NCBI GenBank assembly: GCA_020847515.1
Contig: JADLBW010000002.1
Location: 1-33,775 of the forward strand
DNA: 33,775 nt
Reading direction: 5' to 3'
DNA from: Pirellulales bacterium
GTDB lineage: Bacteria; Planctomycetota; Planctomycetia; Pirellulales; Lacipirellulaceae
Positions 1-8,460 of this stretch are shown here, piece after piece (the stretch's first letter is position 1; each line of letters starts with the position of its first letter). Below the pieces are notes generated by a model that was given only the letters and a program-made list of their open reading frames with translations, was not told where the DNA came from and made no database searches. A program made the position numbers and the translations under genes.

Positions 1-185
1 CGGTCAGGATTCCACCCGGCCGAACCTTTGACAGCGACGGACTTCTCGGCGGCGCTCGGGCCAGGTCGACGGCTGCGGGTGTTGAGCTTTAGCATGTCAG
101 AGTCTGCGGCATGGGCCAGCGCCGCCGTGCTGCTGGCCAGCAGCACGGCGGCCAGCGTTGTACGCCAGCTAGATGAGCGCGACAT
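1..185 (-). CDS. Secreted protein, N-terminal part only (runs off the left edge)
   Basis: An open frame starts with ATG at 185 on the minus strand and continues past position 1, giving about 61 residues. A GGAG ribosome-binding site lies 7 nt before the ATG. The product begins MSRSSSWRTT, followed by an alanine/leucine-rich stretch ending ALAHAAD, a clear Sec signal peptide. After cleavage comes a basic, proline-rich segment (LNTRSRRPGPSAAEK) and then GSAGWNPD at the edge. Secreted planctomycete isochorismatase-like hydrolases often have a similar lead-in before their catalytic domain, but that domain lies outside the window, so the family is only a guess. It is divergent from the Rieske gene at 407. 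Confidence 0.7.
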   Translation of the reverse strand, partial: MSRSSSWRTTLAAVLLASSTAALAHAADSDMLKLNTRSRRPGPSAAEKSVAVKGSAGWNPD

Positions 186-347
186 CGGATTGCTCCGGCA
201 AGGCAAGGATCGTCACAGAGCACGGGCGAGCGTGTGGTATAGCTTACCGATTGGGGGCTTTCGTTCCAGCCTGCAATGCGCCTGGCGCAACTATGAAAAG
301 CGTCCCCGTGTGCGATAGACTTCAAGGGGCGGCAGGCCCGCCGAGCA

Positions 348-376
348 GGGCAGGGCAGGGTAGGGTAGGGGCAGGG
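348..376 (+). other. G-quadruplex-type tandem GGG repeat
   Basis: Six G-runs of three or four (348-350, 353-355, 358-360, 363-365, 368-371, 374-376) are separated by two-base spacers CA, CA, TA, TA and CA. This is a five-base tandem repeat that fits the four-run G-quadruplex pattern several times over. It lies on the coding strand 31 bases before the Rieske start codon, within the divergent intergenic region, so it could fold in the nontemplate strand or in the 5' leader. No function is shown. Confidence 0.75.
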
Positions 377-406
377 CGACTAAGCCCGATTTACTTGAGG
401 AGCGGC

Positions 407-733
407 ATGTCGGAATTCGTAACGGTCGCCAAAGTGGGCGCTATTGCCGAGGGCGCTGGCAACACCTTTCACGTAGGCGATCGGCTTGTGGCCGTATTCA
501 ATCACGGCGGGAAGTATTTTGCCATCGACGACCTTTGCCCGCATATGGGAGCGTCGCTGGGGGCCGGCTGCCTGGATGAGCAGGGTGTTGTGACCTGCCC
601 GTGGCACGCTTGGCACTTCTCCGTGAAAGACGGCACCTGGTGCGACAATCCGCGGATAAAGATCGACGCATTTGAAGTCCGCGTCGTGGGCGACGAAATT
701 CAAGTGTGCATTAAGCCTGTCGGCAAAGGATAA
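407..733 (+). CDS. Rieske [2Fe-2S] ferredoxin, NirD-like
   Basis: This 108-residue soluble protein has a single Rieske domain. The two cluster-binding boxes are CPHMG (Cys44, His46) and CPWHAWHF (Cys64, His67), so the cluster is held by two Cys and two His. There is no signal peptide or membrane segment, so it should be cytoplasmic. Small Rieske proteins of this size act as electron carriers for oxygenases or as NirD-like partners of nitrite reductase; no partner is adjacent here. The frame is open further upstream, but ATG 407 has a good Shine-Dalgarno sequence (GAGGAG, about 5 nt away) and begins at the family's usual N-terminus (SEFVTVAKV). Confidence 0.9.
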   Translation: MSEFVTVAKVGAIAEGAGNTFHVGDRLVAVFNHGGKYFAIDDLCPHMGASLGAGCLDEQGVVTCPWHAWHFSVKDGTWCDNPRIKIDAFEVRVVGDEIQVCIKPVGKG

Positions 734-778
734 GCTGCCGGGCCCAGACTTCCGGCGCAACTGCCGGGAACCGCGGGG

Positions 779-890
779 CTAATGAACAATCGTGCCTGGC
801 CGGCGGCCGGCGGTCGGCGGTACGACGAAAAAATGTTTAGTCTGGCCGCTAGCATTTGGCCGACAGCCGACAGCGCCTTTGCGTCTTTGG
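779..890. repeat. Palindrome-rich intergenic segment, possible diverged copy of the ~148-bp repeat
   Basis: The segment opens with CTAATGAAC, the same end as the repeats at 30775 and 31975. It then has a GGCCGGCGG-rich left arm, a central A-rich stretch, TTTAGTCTGGCCGC, and a right arm with GGCCGACAGCCGACAGC. Order and composition match those repeats, but base-by-base identity is weak and no matching right end (CATTAG) is present. The rest of 734-956 holds no gene that I can support. Confidence 0.35.
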
Positions 891-956
891 CTGCGCAGAG
901 ATCCAGGGGACGGATCTACCGCGACCCGCGCGCCACAGGCCCCAGGCCGCATGCCA

Positions 957-1865
957 TTATGGGGCGTCGGCCGGAAGCCACTGCATGTCCACTTGCTGCG
1001 TGATCTTTTGGTCCGTCTGCTGGCCCGCCACGGTTATCTTCAGCGTCAATTGCTGCCGAAGTGACGACGACTCCAGGCGGCCATCAGTCCGATTGAAAAG
1101 CAGCTCGCCCTCGGACGACTGATCCGCCACGTCGATCGTCGCCGGACCGCCTGTGAATTTGACGACGATCTGCGGTTTGAATATTTCCATCGTCTTGCCG
1201 TCAAGCTCGCGGCTGCCCTCATAGCGATACGTAATTTCAGCCGTCTGCGTACCGATCGCTGGCGCGTTCGTCTCCGTCTTATTGGTGAACTCCATGCCGG
1301 GCTCAAGCGTTTCCGGCAGCACGAACCCGGCCTGCGCGACAAGCTTCTTAAACCCTTCGGCGCTCGCCAAATCGCCCAATTGGGCGGCGCCCGGCTGATT
1401 CTTAAGGGCCTCGACCAGATCGTCCGGCACGTCGACGTCGGAGATTTCGCCCCGCGGCGTCATCGCCACGCTGAACGGGCTCGAGGTGATCGCTTTCAGC
1501 AGCGGCGTCAGCATGGCCGCGGGACCCTGCGGATTGTCCAGCGCTTGGGAATCGATTTCGGCCTGCTGGCCGTCGCCCGTGGCAGACTTGATTCGCATGC
1601 GGTCGATGCGCTGATTAAGAAGCGCCGAGCCGTCGCTGTTCACCTGTTTGACGGTCCAAGAGCTGTCGATGGTTAGCGTCGTGCTCGCCGCGGCGTCGCC
1701 GCCGGCGCCGCTACGTTCAATTTGCGTCTGCTGGGTGATGCGATAGCGGTTGGAAAGCCCGGGCTCGAATCTCCAGCGGAGCGGCTCGGCGGCCTCGCCA
1801 AGGGCAGGCGTAAATATGGCGAGAAGCAGGGCCAGGCGGGGCAGGGCGATAGGCGTGGAGGTCAT
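957..1865 (-). CDS. Secreted DUF6263-like protein of unknown function
   Basis: The 302-residue product starts with a signal peptide (MTSTPIALPRLALLLAIFTPALGEA, written here in parts: MTSTPIALPR then LALLLAIFTPALGEA). The mature part carries the layout I associate with DUF6263 proteins, common in planctomycetes: an opening 'LRWRFEPGLSNRYRITQQTQ' strand, a 'DSSWTVKQVNSDGSALLNQR' block, a central helical stretch, and a beta-rich second half ending with a 'MQWLPADAP' strand. No catalytic motif is visible. The frame is open about 107 codons upstream, but ATG 1865 is chosen because it begins the signal peptide. It has no obvious Shine-Dalgarno sequence. The function is unknown. Confidence 0.7.
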   Translation of the reverse strand: MTSTPIALPRLALLLAIFTPALGEAAEPLRWRFEPGLSNRYRITQQTQIERSGAGGDAAASTTLTIDSSWTVKQVNSDGSALLNQRIDRMRIKSATGDGQQAEIDSQALDNPQGPAAMLTPLLKAITSSPFSVAMTPRGEISDVDVPDDLVEALKNQPGAAQLGDLASAEGFKKLVAQAGFVLPETLEPGMEFTNKTETNAPAIGTQTAEITYRYEGSRELDGKTMEIFKPQIVVKFTGGPATIDVADQSSEGELLFNRTDGRLESSSLRQQLTLKITVAGQQTDQKITQQVDMQWLPADAP

Positions 1866-2144
1866 ATGGCAAACTGGAAGTAGTCGATGAATGAGCCGCT
1901 GGGGGGCCGCTTCGATGCAATTTAAGGGCGCGAGCGAGACCTTAAAGCTAGCCATGGCGCTAAAGTTCTGCCTCAGCGGCCGACGCTCTATTGTCCCGCT
2001 CCGCGGCGGATGCTCAAGCCAGAACGCCCGCCGATTGGTTGGCTGGGAGGCGCCTGGCCAGCAACTATAGTAGGGTGCTACCGGCGCAGCGATTGCCCAA
2101 ATCGGGAACTGACACTGCCTGGCCGGCCCCGATTGTGCGGCGAC

Positions 2145-2390
2145 ATGGACTCGAACATTCGACGTAACCCCGTATTCCGCGAGCAACTTCTAATTGACGG
2201 GGTGAGCTACGAGATCGCGGCGGTAGCCGATGAAGAAGGCTGCCTTGCGCGCTGGCATTGCGCCCGTTGCGGCCTTGGTGGCCAATCGAAGGTCAAGCTT
2301 CCCGCCAGCGCCGCAGCCATCGAGTGGGCGCGGAACAGCGTGCAAACCCATCACGCGGCTTTGCACCACGAGCGCGGCGCCTCGCCCTGA
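2145..2390 (+). CDS. Small hypothetical protein with a CxxC motif
   Basis: This 81-residue protein starts with MDSNIRRNPV at ATG 2145. It has one zinc-ribbon-like half-site, HCARCG, with a further Cys (GCLARWHCARC) a few residues before it, and His residues near the C-terminus (THHAALHH) that could complete a metal site. The N-terminal half is predicted beta-strand-like (LIDGVSYEIAAVADEEG). There is no signal peptide or membrane segment. The frame is open upstream to 2010, but the residues before Met 2145 look noncoding. It is convergent with the Cys-rich gene ending at 2454. I do not recognise a family. Confidence 0.55.
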   Translation: MDSNIRRNPVFREQLLIDGVSYEIAAVADEEGCLARWHCARCGLGGQSKVKLPASAAAIEWARNSVQTHHAALHHERGASP

Positions 2391-2453
2391 AGCCCCGCGC
2401 GGCCGCAGGCGATAGACGTCCTGCGATCGGCGTCCCAGCGGGGACCAGGCGAT

Positions 2454-2645
2454 TTAAGCCGTGAGATCCTTTTGATAGTCGGACTGGACCTCGCACGGCT
2501 GGGCGCATGCCGAGCAGTTGCCTGAGCCAAAGCAGCTCGCGCACGGAATTCGATAGGCGGCAGTCGCGGCTGGCATGGCGCCCCGACCGTCGCAATCGGG
2601 GCAACATCCTGTTCCTCGGCACACGGGACAATGTTCAGCGGTCAC
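2454..2645 (-). CDS. Small DnaJ-type zinc-finger protein
   Basis: The 63-residue product contains four paired-Cys units in DnaJ central-domain style: CPVCRGTG, CPDCDGRG, CASCFGSG and CSACAQ. These match CxxCxGxG repeats and would bind two zinc ions. There is no J-domain or substrate-binding domain, so it is a free-standing zinc finger. Such mini-proteins are frequent in bacteria and may bind protein partners or RNA; nothing here says which. The start codon is GTG at 2645. It lies downstream of fabH on the same strand, after a 225-bp gap. Confidence 0.6.
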   Translation of the reverse strand: MTAEHCPVCRGTGCCPDCDGRGAMPAATAAYRIPCASCFGSGNCSACAQPCEVQSDYQKDLTA

Positions 2646-2870
2646 CGGTCCAATCCTTTGATCGTAGGGAAGGCGTGCTCCGCGAAGCGCGATATGGGGG
2701 AATTATGGCATGCGGCCAGCCGCGGGCATTTGCGGTTTTTATCGGCTCGTCGGCGCGCCCCGTTCGACTCGCGTCGCAACAGCCTCTGGCTGCACCACGG
2801 CCAAGGCGGCGACAGGAAGACCGTGCGAGAGCCCCCCTGGCGGCGACATCCCGGTTGGCGGTCGCCTACG

Positions 2871-3887
2871 CTACCATCGCCAGGCTAACGTTCCCCAGGC
2901 GAGGCCGGCGCCGAATCCCGACATAAGCAGGTGGTCGCCGCGGCGGATCCCGCCGGCGCGCAGCGTCTCGTCCAGCGCGATGGCAATGCTGGCCGCCGAG
3001 GTGTTCCCATAGCGGTCCATGTGCATGACGACCCGCTCGCGCTCAATTTCCAATGCTTCGATCGCTGCATCCAGGATCCGCACGTTGGCCTGGTGGAGCA
3101 GCCAGCAGTCGATTTGATCTGTGGAAAGACCTGCAGCGTCAAGCACCTGCCGCGTAGATTCCTCGACAAGGCGCACGGCCCACTTGAAGACGGGCCGGCC
3201 GTCCATTTCGAGAAGCCACGATCCTTCTTCGGCGCCGCAATGGTAGGGGCGCTCGGCGCCGCCGACGCGGCGGCAGAGCATATCGGCGCCGGCCCCGTCG
3301 GCGCCCAGCGTATAGGCCAGGGCCCCTTGTTCTGCGCTGCCGGGCACGAGCAACACGGCGCCGGCCCCGTCGCCGAACAAGGGATAGGTCTTTACGTCGT
3401 GGGGATTGATCGCTCGCGAGTTGGCGTCGGCGCCGACGACCAGCGCTCGCCGGCTGGTTCCGGCGGCGACGAATTGCATCGCGGTCGCCAGGGCATAGGT
3501 GAACCCTGCGCAGGCGGCCGATATGTCGAAGGCGCCGCAGTTGAGACCTAGCCGATGCTGCACGGCCGGGGCCGTGGCGGGCAGCAAGCGGTCGGGCGAC
3601 AGCGTGCCGACGACTAATAGATCGACGTCTTGGCGCGGGATCTTGGCCGCGGCAAGGCAGCGGTCAGCCGCGGCGACGGCCATGTCGCTAGTGGTCATCC
3701 CCTGCGGGGCATGTCGCCGCTCGCGAATGCCGGTCCGTTGGACGATCCATTCAGGATCGCAGCCGAGCGAGGAAAGATCGGCGTTGGTGACGACCTCATC
3801 GGGCAGATAGCTGCCAGTGCCGACTATTTGCACCCCCGTGAGCGACCGGACCGGGGCGCCGCCAACCGCCGCAATGCCGTCGCTCAT
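2871..3887 (-). CDS. fabH: Beta-ketoacyl-ACP synthase III
   Basis: This 338-residue thiolase-fold enzyme condenses an acyl-CoA with malonyl-ACP to start fatty-acid chains. The catalytic triad is visible: Cys126 in DISAACAGF, His265 in LLHQANVRI and Asn295 in YGNTSAAS. The family start EWIVQRTGIRERR (about 46-58), the dimer/active-site region TYPLFGDGAGAVLL and the C-terminal GFGAGLAWG glycine loop are all in place. Length is normal for FabH. No plsX, fabD or acpP is adjacent, so this may be a stand-alone copy or one serving a special acyl product; the housekeeping assignment is likely but not certain. A G-rich tract lies just upstream of the start. Confidence 0.93.
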   Translation of the reverse strand: MSDGIAAVGGAPVRSLTGVQIVGTGSYLPDEVVTNADLSSLGCDPEWIVQRTGIRERRHAPQGMTTSDMAVAAADRCLAAAKIPRQDVDLLVVGTLSPDRLLPATAPAVQHRLGLNCGAFDISAACAGFTYALATAMQFVAAGTSRRALVVGADANSRAINPHDVKTYPLFGDGAGAVLLVPGSAEQGALAYTLGADGAGADMLCRRVGGAERPYHCGAEEGSWLLEMDGRPVFKWAVRLVEESTRQVLDAAGLSTDQIDCWLLHQANVRILDAAIEALEIERERVVMHMDRYGNTSAASIAIALDETLRAGGIRRGDHLLMSGFGAGLAWGTLAWRW

Positions 3888-3913
3888 GAAATGGAACCTC
3901 GCGATCGGTCAAC

Positions 3914-3933
3914 GGGGAGGGGGCAGGGGAGGG
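3914..3933 (+). other. G-quadruplex-type tract upstream of fabH
   Basis: Four G-runs (3914-3917, 3919-3923, 3926-3929, 3931-3933) are separated by loops of 1, 2 and 1 bases, satisfying the G-quadruplex rule. The tract is on the plus strand, which is the template strand for fabH, and ends 27 bases before the fabH start toward the upstream gene. Effect unknown. Confidence 0.6.
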
Positions 3934-4013
3934 CGATTCGGCGGGGACTCAGCCTACGCCTAGCCCGGCGCAACTGCAAGGGCCGCGACGCGGCCCAGGC
4001 GTTGCGCAGCCAG

Positions 4014-4691
4014 CTATGCGGCCTTACGCCGGGCCGTTCTGTACATCAGCGAGTTGCCCTTTTTTCCGACGACTTCGACGGCCCCCATTTCGCGCAGGCA
4101 GTAGGCGATGCGCTGCGCTTCCCATCGAGGCAAACCCAACTTCGCGGCGAGCTGCGCGGTGTCGAACGGCGAGGGAAGCCGCGCGGGCAGCAAGCGTCGC
4201 AAATCTGCAGCCGTGGCCAGGGAGCGCCGACCGACAACGCCGAGCAGACGTTGATCTTGAATCTGGAAGTCGCAGCGGGAGCGCCGCCGCCGCTTGCCGC
4301 GACCGGGATAGCGGCATTCCTCGACGTCGACGAGTATCGCCTCCAAGGTAAGTCGCGGATGAGGAAATACGCGCGTGAAGTAGACCAGCTCGTCGAAAAC
4401 GTCGAGCAGCTTGCCCCGCTTGGGACTGCGACGTCGCTGGAGTTCATGTCCGTCGCGGCCGTCGAGCTTTATCAGCACCTTGCGGGCCACGATCGGTTTT
4501 ACAATTCGCACTCGATGACCTTCGAGCAAACTGCGGACTTTATCGCGAATGGCCGCCAGCGAGCCATGCTGGATTTCGATCAGTTCGCCTCCGCACACCG
4601 CGTCGATCCGGTAGCCGCCGCAGACGACTTCCTGCCGGCCGTCGGCGCCTGCGTATATGGCTTTGAGTTGTCGATGAAGCGAAGTTTCCAT
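4014..4691 (-). CDS. PD-(D/E)XK-like nuclease-fold protein with C-terminal winged helix
   Basis: This 225-residue protein of unknown function is encoded immediately downstream of pyrE. Residues 1-75 show a restriction-endonuclease-like core: Glu2 in ETSLH, then Asp30 in YRIDAV, and Glu39 with Gln41 in ELIEIQHG, followed by a helix (SLAAIRDKVRSLL) and a strand RVRIVKPIV. The spacing D-x8-E-x-Q fits PD-(D/E)XK with Gln in place of the usual Lys. Residues about 155-215 (PSPFDTAQLAAKLGLPRWEA and the following helix) look like a winged helix-turn-helix. There is no signal peptide. I recall similar proteins as a planctomycete family (DUF8091-like), but this name is from memory. The 3-nt gap to pyrE suggests co-transcription. 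Confidence 0.65.
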   Translation of the reverse strand: METSLHRQLKAIYAGADGRQEVVCGGYRIDAVCGGELIEIQHGSLAAIRDKVRSLLEGHRVRIVKPIVARKVLIKLDGRDGHELQRRRSPKRGKLLDVFDELVYFTRVFPHPRLTLEAILVDVEECRYPGRGKRRRRSRCDFQIQDQRLLGVVGRRSLATAADLRRLLPARLPSPFDTAQLAAKLGLPRWEAQRIAYCLREMGAVEVVGKKGNSLMYRTARRKAA

Positions 4692-4694
4692 ACT

Positions 4695-5249
4695 TCAACG
4701 CACGGGCTGCTCGATTCCCAGATCGCGAACGGTCAATAGCGTCTCCAACTTGTATCCGCGCTCGCCAAAAGCCTCGCGCCCGCCCTCCTGGCGGTCGACG
4801 ATCGCCAGCACGCGCTGTACGCGCAGTCCCGCCGCCTCGCAGCGCTCGATCGCCAACAGCGACGACCCGCCGGTGGTGACCACGTCTTCCACGATGACGA
4901 TTTCCTCGCCGGGGGCAATCGGCCCTTCGACGAACTTGCCGGCGCCGTGTTGCTTGAGCTCCTTGCGAACCATCACGCCGCGCAGCGGCACATTCTGCAT
5001 CCCGGCAATCGTCAGAATGGCGGCGGTTATGGGATCGGCGCCGATCGCCATCCCGCCGACGAGCTGCGGCATGTCGCGGCGCAGCAGCTCCAGCATCCCG
5101 CTGCCGATCAACACGGCGCCGCGGGAATCGAGGGTCACCTTACGGCAATCCAAGTAGTAGCTGGCCTTCTTGCCGGACGCCAACGTAAAGTCGCCAAAAG
5201 CCAGCGCCGTTTCTTTGATGAGCGCCACAAGCGCTTGCCGGTCGTACAT
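4695..5249 (-). CDS. pyrE: Orotate phosphoribosyltransferase
   Basis: This 184-residue enzyme joins orotate to PRPP to make orotidine 5'-phosphate in pyrimidine synthesis. The PRPP-binding motif is EIVIVEDVVTTGGSS (about 116-130). The flexible catalytic loop MVRKELKQHGAGKFVEG (about 93-109) has the expected Lys and His residues. The N-terminal LASGKKASYYLDCRKV block (24-38) is typical. ATG 5249 is chosen over an upstream Met because AGGAGA sits 7 nt before it and the product then starts at the family N-terminus (MYDRQALVALIKE). It is cytoplasmic. It is followed after 3 nt by the nuclease-like gene. Confidence 0.95.
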   Translation of the reverse strand: MYDRQALVALIKETALAFGDFTLASGKKASYYLDCRKVTLDSRGAVLIGSGMLELLRRDMPQLVGGMAIGADPITAAILTIAGMQNVPLRGVMVRKELKQHGAGKFVEGPIAPGEEIVIVEDVVTTGGSSLLAIERCEAAGLRVQRVLAIVDRQEGGREAFGERGYKLETLLTVRDLGIEQPVR

Positions 5250-5639
5250 TCGTTTTCTCCTGGCAGCGACCGCCGCGACCGCAAAATGCCACCACAAGTA
5301 TGGAACGCCTTAAAAATCAACCGCTGTCGTTGGCTCAGCAGACGACGCGGCACAGGTGCGGAACAAGTTGCACGCCTCTCAAAGTGCTGAGGGCCGCGGC
5401 AGGAGCCCGGCACGCCGCGGTATACCATGGGATGCCCGACTGCGAGAAGAGCGCCGGCTTGAAGAGCCAGAACTTCCCGCCGGACGGCTGTTGAATCACC
5501 CTTCCCCCGAGAAGGAGGGATGGTTGTCTCCACGAGCGTCGTGCGCACTCGCATGTCCGCTGAACGCATAGAATTCTGGAATCGTATGGTGCGGCGGCTG
5601 GCAGATTTGGCAGATGCACACGAAGGCGTTTTTTGGCGA
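5250..5639. other. Intergenic region between pyrE and the HerA-like ATPase gene
   Basis: This 390-bp gap should contain the pyrE promoter and the end of the ATPase transcript. I see no convincing -35/-10 pair, and only a weak hairpin (CCTTC 5500-5504 with GAAGG 5511-5515) without a T-run. No protein-coding signal could be supported. Confidence 0.5.
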
Positions 5640-8048
5640 TCAATAGGCGGGCCGCGCCTTGCCGGCGCCGTTGATCCACCACGGAACCCATGCCAAGGCG
5701 ACGGCGTCCACGCCGATATCGCTCTTGCGCGGAGGCAACTCCACTTGGGAAAGCTTAAACCAGTCGAGACGCAGTCGATCGTCGGCACGCGACAGTTCCT
5801 CTTGCTCCTGGGCCTGCAGGGCGGCGAGCTTCGCCTCCTCCTCGGCCAGCCGCGACTGGGCTTGCGACTGCTGCTGCCGTTGACGGATGGCGGCGCCGGC
5901 GGTCGTCGCGGTAATGATCCGCGTACGCGACTTGCGGCCTAGGATCGCCCTGACCGAGGCCTCGGCGGCGCGCCCCACCAGACCGCCCAGGCGCGTCCAG
6001 AACTGGGACTTCTCCTGTGCAACCTTGCTTTGAGCCGACGCGACCCGCTGCTCTTGCCGCTGGATTCTTTCTGCGAACTGTCGCTGAATCGCGGAGCGGT
6101 TGGCTTCATTTTCTTGGCGGGCCTGTTCCAATAGTCGGGCACGAAACTGCGGTTCCGTCTCTTCCGGCCGAGAGATGTCCCGCGGGTCGTCCGATTGCAG
6201 CAGCACCAATCGCTGCGTCTGATAGAGGTGATCAGCCAGATCGTCGTCCCAGCGGCGATAGTTCTTCGGCTGCACCAGTTCCGGCGGCAGATCGGCGAAG
6301 CGGGCGCCCGGCGCAGGTTCGGCCACCGTTCTCGGCGCCCGCTGAAATACCATGGCGCTCGCCCACACAGGCGGCGTCAAGGCTCCATACACCGGCTGCA
6401 GAGCGGCGTACTCCTGCCATAGGTCGATATCATGCGAGGCCTTTACAAAATGCAGCTTGCCGGCGGCCAGTAGGGCAGGCCGATACGTCAATTGCTCGCC
6501 GGGCGCAGGTGGAGTATCGGGATCCACGCCGAGATACCGCTGCGGGATGTCCGGGGATAGCACAGGACGATGAGCATCCTCGGAGGACCGTTGCGATGCC
6601 GCGTCCGGCGCCGTGGCCGCGGACGGCGGACGATTTTCGTCTTCGAGCTTGCGGGGCGCCATCAACGCACTGATTTGGCGCCGCGTCAAAGGCCCCGCCA
6701 GATAGGACATGGCCCAGCGGGCCTGGAAGATCGCCGGCGAGGGGGCATGGACGTTGTTTAATAGAAACACGCGATTGTCGAGCGCCGCCAGCACCGCCTC
6801 GGTTTTCTGCCGGTCGAACGCGGCGCCCGCTTCGGCGGAGGCTCCTTCCAGCCCCTCGATCACACGGAGCTTGTCACGCTCTGTCTGCAGCCGGCCGAGC
6901 AGCCATGTCCCGGCGTTCGACAAGGCCTTGTAATCAAGGTCGACCGGGTTCTGCGTAGCCAATACGCATCCCAGGCCGTAGGCCCGCGCCTGCTTAAGCA
7001 GCGTCAGCATCGGGCGTTTGCTGGGCGGGTTCGCCGTCGGCGGCAAATAGCCGTATGCCTCGTCCATGTACAGGATGGCGCGCAGACTGGAAGAACCAGG
7101 CTGCGCGCGCATCCAGGCGATGACTTCGCCGAGCAACAACGTCACGAAGAACATCCGTTGCGGCTCGTCAAGATGCGCGATGGAGATGATCGACAGCCGC
7201 GGCCGGCGGTCGGCCGCGTAGAGCAGCCGTTCGACGTCCAGCGGCTCGCCTGCGAGCCACCCGGCAAATGACGGCGAGGCCAGCAGATTGTTGACCCGCA
7301 TGGCAAGCTCCAGTCGCTCCGCGGCCGGGAAAAACGTCTCCAGGTCGACGACGCCGACCCGTTCAAACGTCGGTTGCTGGATCGCGTGTATCATGGCGGT
7401 CAGATCTAAGTCGCGGCCGGCTCGCCATGACTCCTCCAATACTCTGGCCAACAGGATATGCTCCCGACTCATGGGGTCCGCTTCTATTCCTAAGAGACCG
7501 AGCAGTCCCGCGGCGACGCCTGCGATGCGATCGCCCATCGCTTCTTGGTCGTCCAGTACCGTCGCGCTGGGCGCGGCCAACGATCGCAGAATTGCCAGCG
7601 ACAGGCCCGCGCTTGAACCGGGCGTATAGATCGCCCGGTCCGCCGACTCGGTGAATCGGCGAATCCGCTCGCCATCCTGGCTCCAGGCCCCGAGCCCCTG
7701 GCGCCACTGTTCAGCCGTCAAAGCCGCCTGCTCGTCAGGCGTCCGACCTTGGCGGGCGGCGGCGGCCTCGTCGATCCAAGGACGGAAATCCTCGGGCCGC
7801 AGTTCCGGAAAGGCCAGCAGCAGATTGCCAAGATCGCCCTTGGGATCAATGGCAATCGCGGGGATGCCGTTCAGGGCGGCTTCCTCCAGCAGTGCGAGGC
7901 AAAGGCCCGTTTTGCCGCTGCCCGTCATGCCAACGCAAACGGCGTGCGTCGTCAGATCGGCGCACTGGTAGAGCAGCGGCTCGGGCAGCGCCCGACCGGC
8001 GGCGAGATCGTAATACCGACCAAGATAAAAGGATCCGCGCTCGTCCAT
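5640..8048 (-). CDS. HerA-like P-loop ATPase (DUF87/DUF853 type)
   Basis: This 802-residue protein starts at MDERGSFYLGRYYDL. Walker A is GMTGSGKT (residues 40-47), followed by a strand ending AIDPKGDLGNL, and Walker B is AILYMDEAYGYLPP (Asp329, Glu330). These features and the SKRPMLTLLKQARAYGLG and ATQNPVDLDY motifs match HerA-type hexameric DNA-pumping ATPases. The C-terminal third has a long coiled coil (about 640-750) and ends in a small hydrophobic domain (ALAWVPWWING). There is no NurA nuclease next to it. A TTG at 8105 could give 19 more residues; ATG 8048 is preferred on family N-terminus. It is probably a DNA translocase or helicase, but the substrate is unknown. Confidence 0.8.
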   Translation of the reverse strand: MDERGSFYLGRYYDLAAGRALPEPLLYQCADLTTHAVCVGMTGSGKTGLCLALLEEAALNGIPAIAIDPKGDLGNLLLAFPELRPEDFRPWIDEAAAARQGRTPDEQAALTAEQWRQGLGAWSQDGERIRRFTESADRAIYTPGSSAGLSLAILRSLAAPSATVLDDQEAMGDRIAGVAAGLLGLLGIEADPMSREHILLARVLEESWRAGRDLDLTAMIHAIQQPTFERVGVVDLETFFPAAERLELAMRVNNLLASPSFAGWLAGEPLDVERLLYAADRRPRLSIISIAHLDEPQRMFFVTLLLGEVIAWMRAQPGSSSLRAILYMDEAYGYLPPTANPPSKRPMLTLLKQARAYGLGCVLATQNPVDLDYKALSNAGTWLLGRLQTERDKLRVIEGLEGASAEAGAAFDRQKTEAVLAALDNRVFLLNNVHAPSPAIFQARWAMSYLAGPLTRRQISALMAPRKLEDENRPPSAATAPDAASQRSSEDAHRPVLSPDIPQRYLGVDPDTPPAPGEQLTYRPALLAAGKLHFVKASHDIDLWQEYAALQPVYGALTPPVWASAMVFQRAPRTVAEPAPGARFADLPPELVQPKNYRRWDDDLADHLYQTQRLVLLQSDDPRDISRPEETEPQFRARLLEQARQENEANRSAIQRQFAERIQRQEQRVASAQSKVAQEKSQFWTRLGGLVGRAAEASVRAILGRKSRTRIITATTAGAAIRQRQQQSQAQSRLAEEEAKLAALQAQEQEELSRADDRLRLDWFKLSQVELPPRKSDIGVDAVALAWVPWWINGAGKARPAY

Positions 8049-8460
8049 TGACGGCCTGCCGAAACGGGTTAAAGAAATCTCTCCGCTCGAGTCGTCGCGA
8101 TTCAATAGGGCGGCCGCCCGCAGGGGAGCCTTGCCGAGCGCGCCGTTGGCTCGTGCTGCTTGTCAAGCTAGCACTGCCTGGAGCGCTGGCGACTCCGCTT
8201 GGGCTCGGACGGCGCCGGTGCTTTGACGGTAGGGTACAACGCCGGCGTGCCGACCGCAAAGTCAGCCCGCCTTACGCGCTTCGACCGGCGGGGGCCAGGC
8301 TACCCGGGCGAACTCGACGGAGAGGAGCCGTTTTGCTGTTGTGCCGAACGCGGCGGGTCGATACAGATGGCGACCGTCTGCGCGGCGTCGGGCGTTCTTC
8401 GCAAGTCTGCGGATGTTGGCGACCACGTTGAGCGGGCGGCTCTAGCTCTATGGTGGCACG
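8049..8460. other. Divergent intergenic region
   Basis: This separates the ATPase gene (minus) from the glycine-zipper gene (plus). It must hold both promoters, but I recognise no clear motif, repeat or additional gene in it. The first 57 bases could be coding if the ATPase starts at TTG 8105. Confidence 0.4.

Noticed and set aside
5499..5519. Hairpin near 5500 as a terminator of the ATPase gene
   Set aside because: The stem is only 5 bp with a bulge, no T-run follows, and it lies 120 bp after the stop codon.
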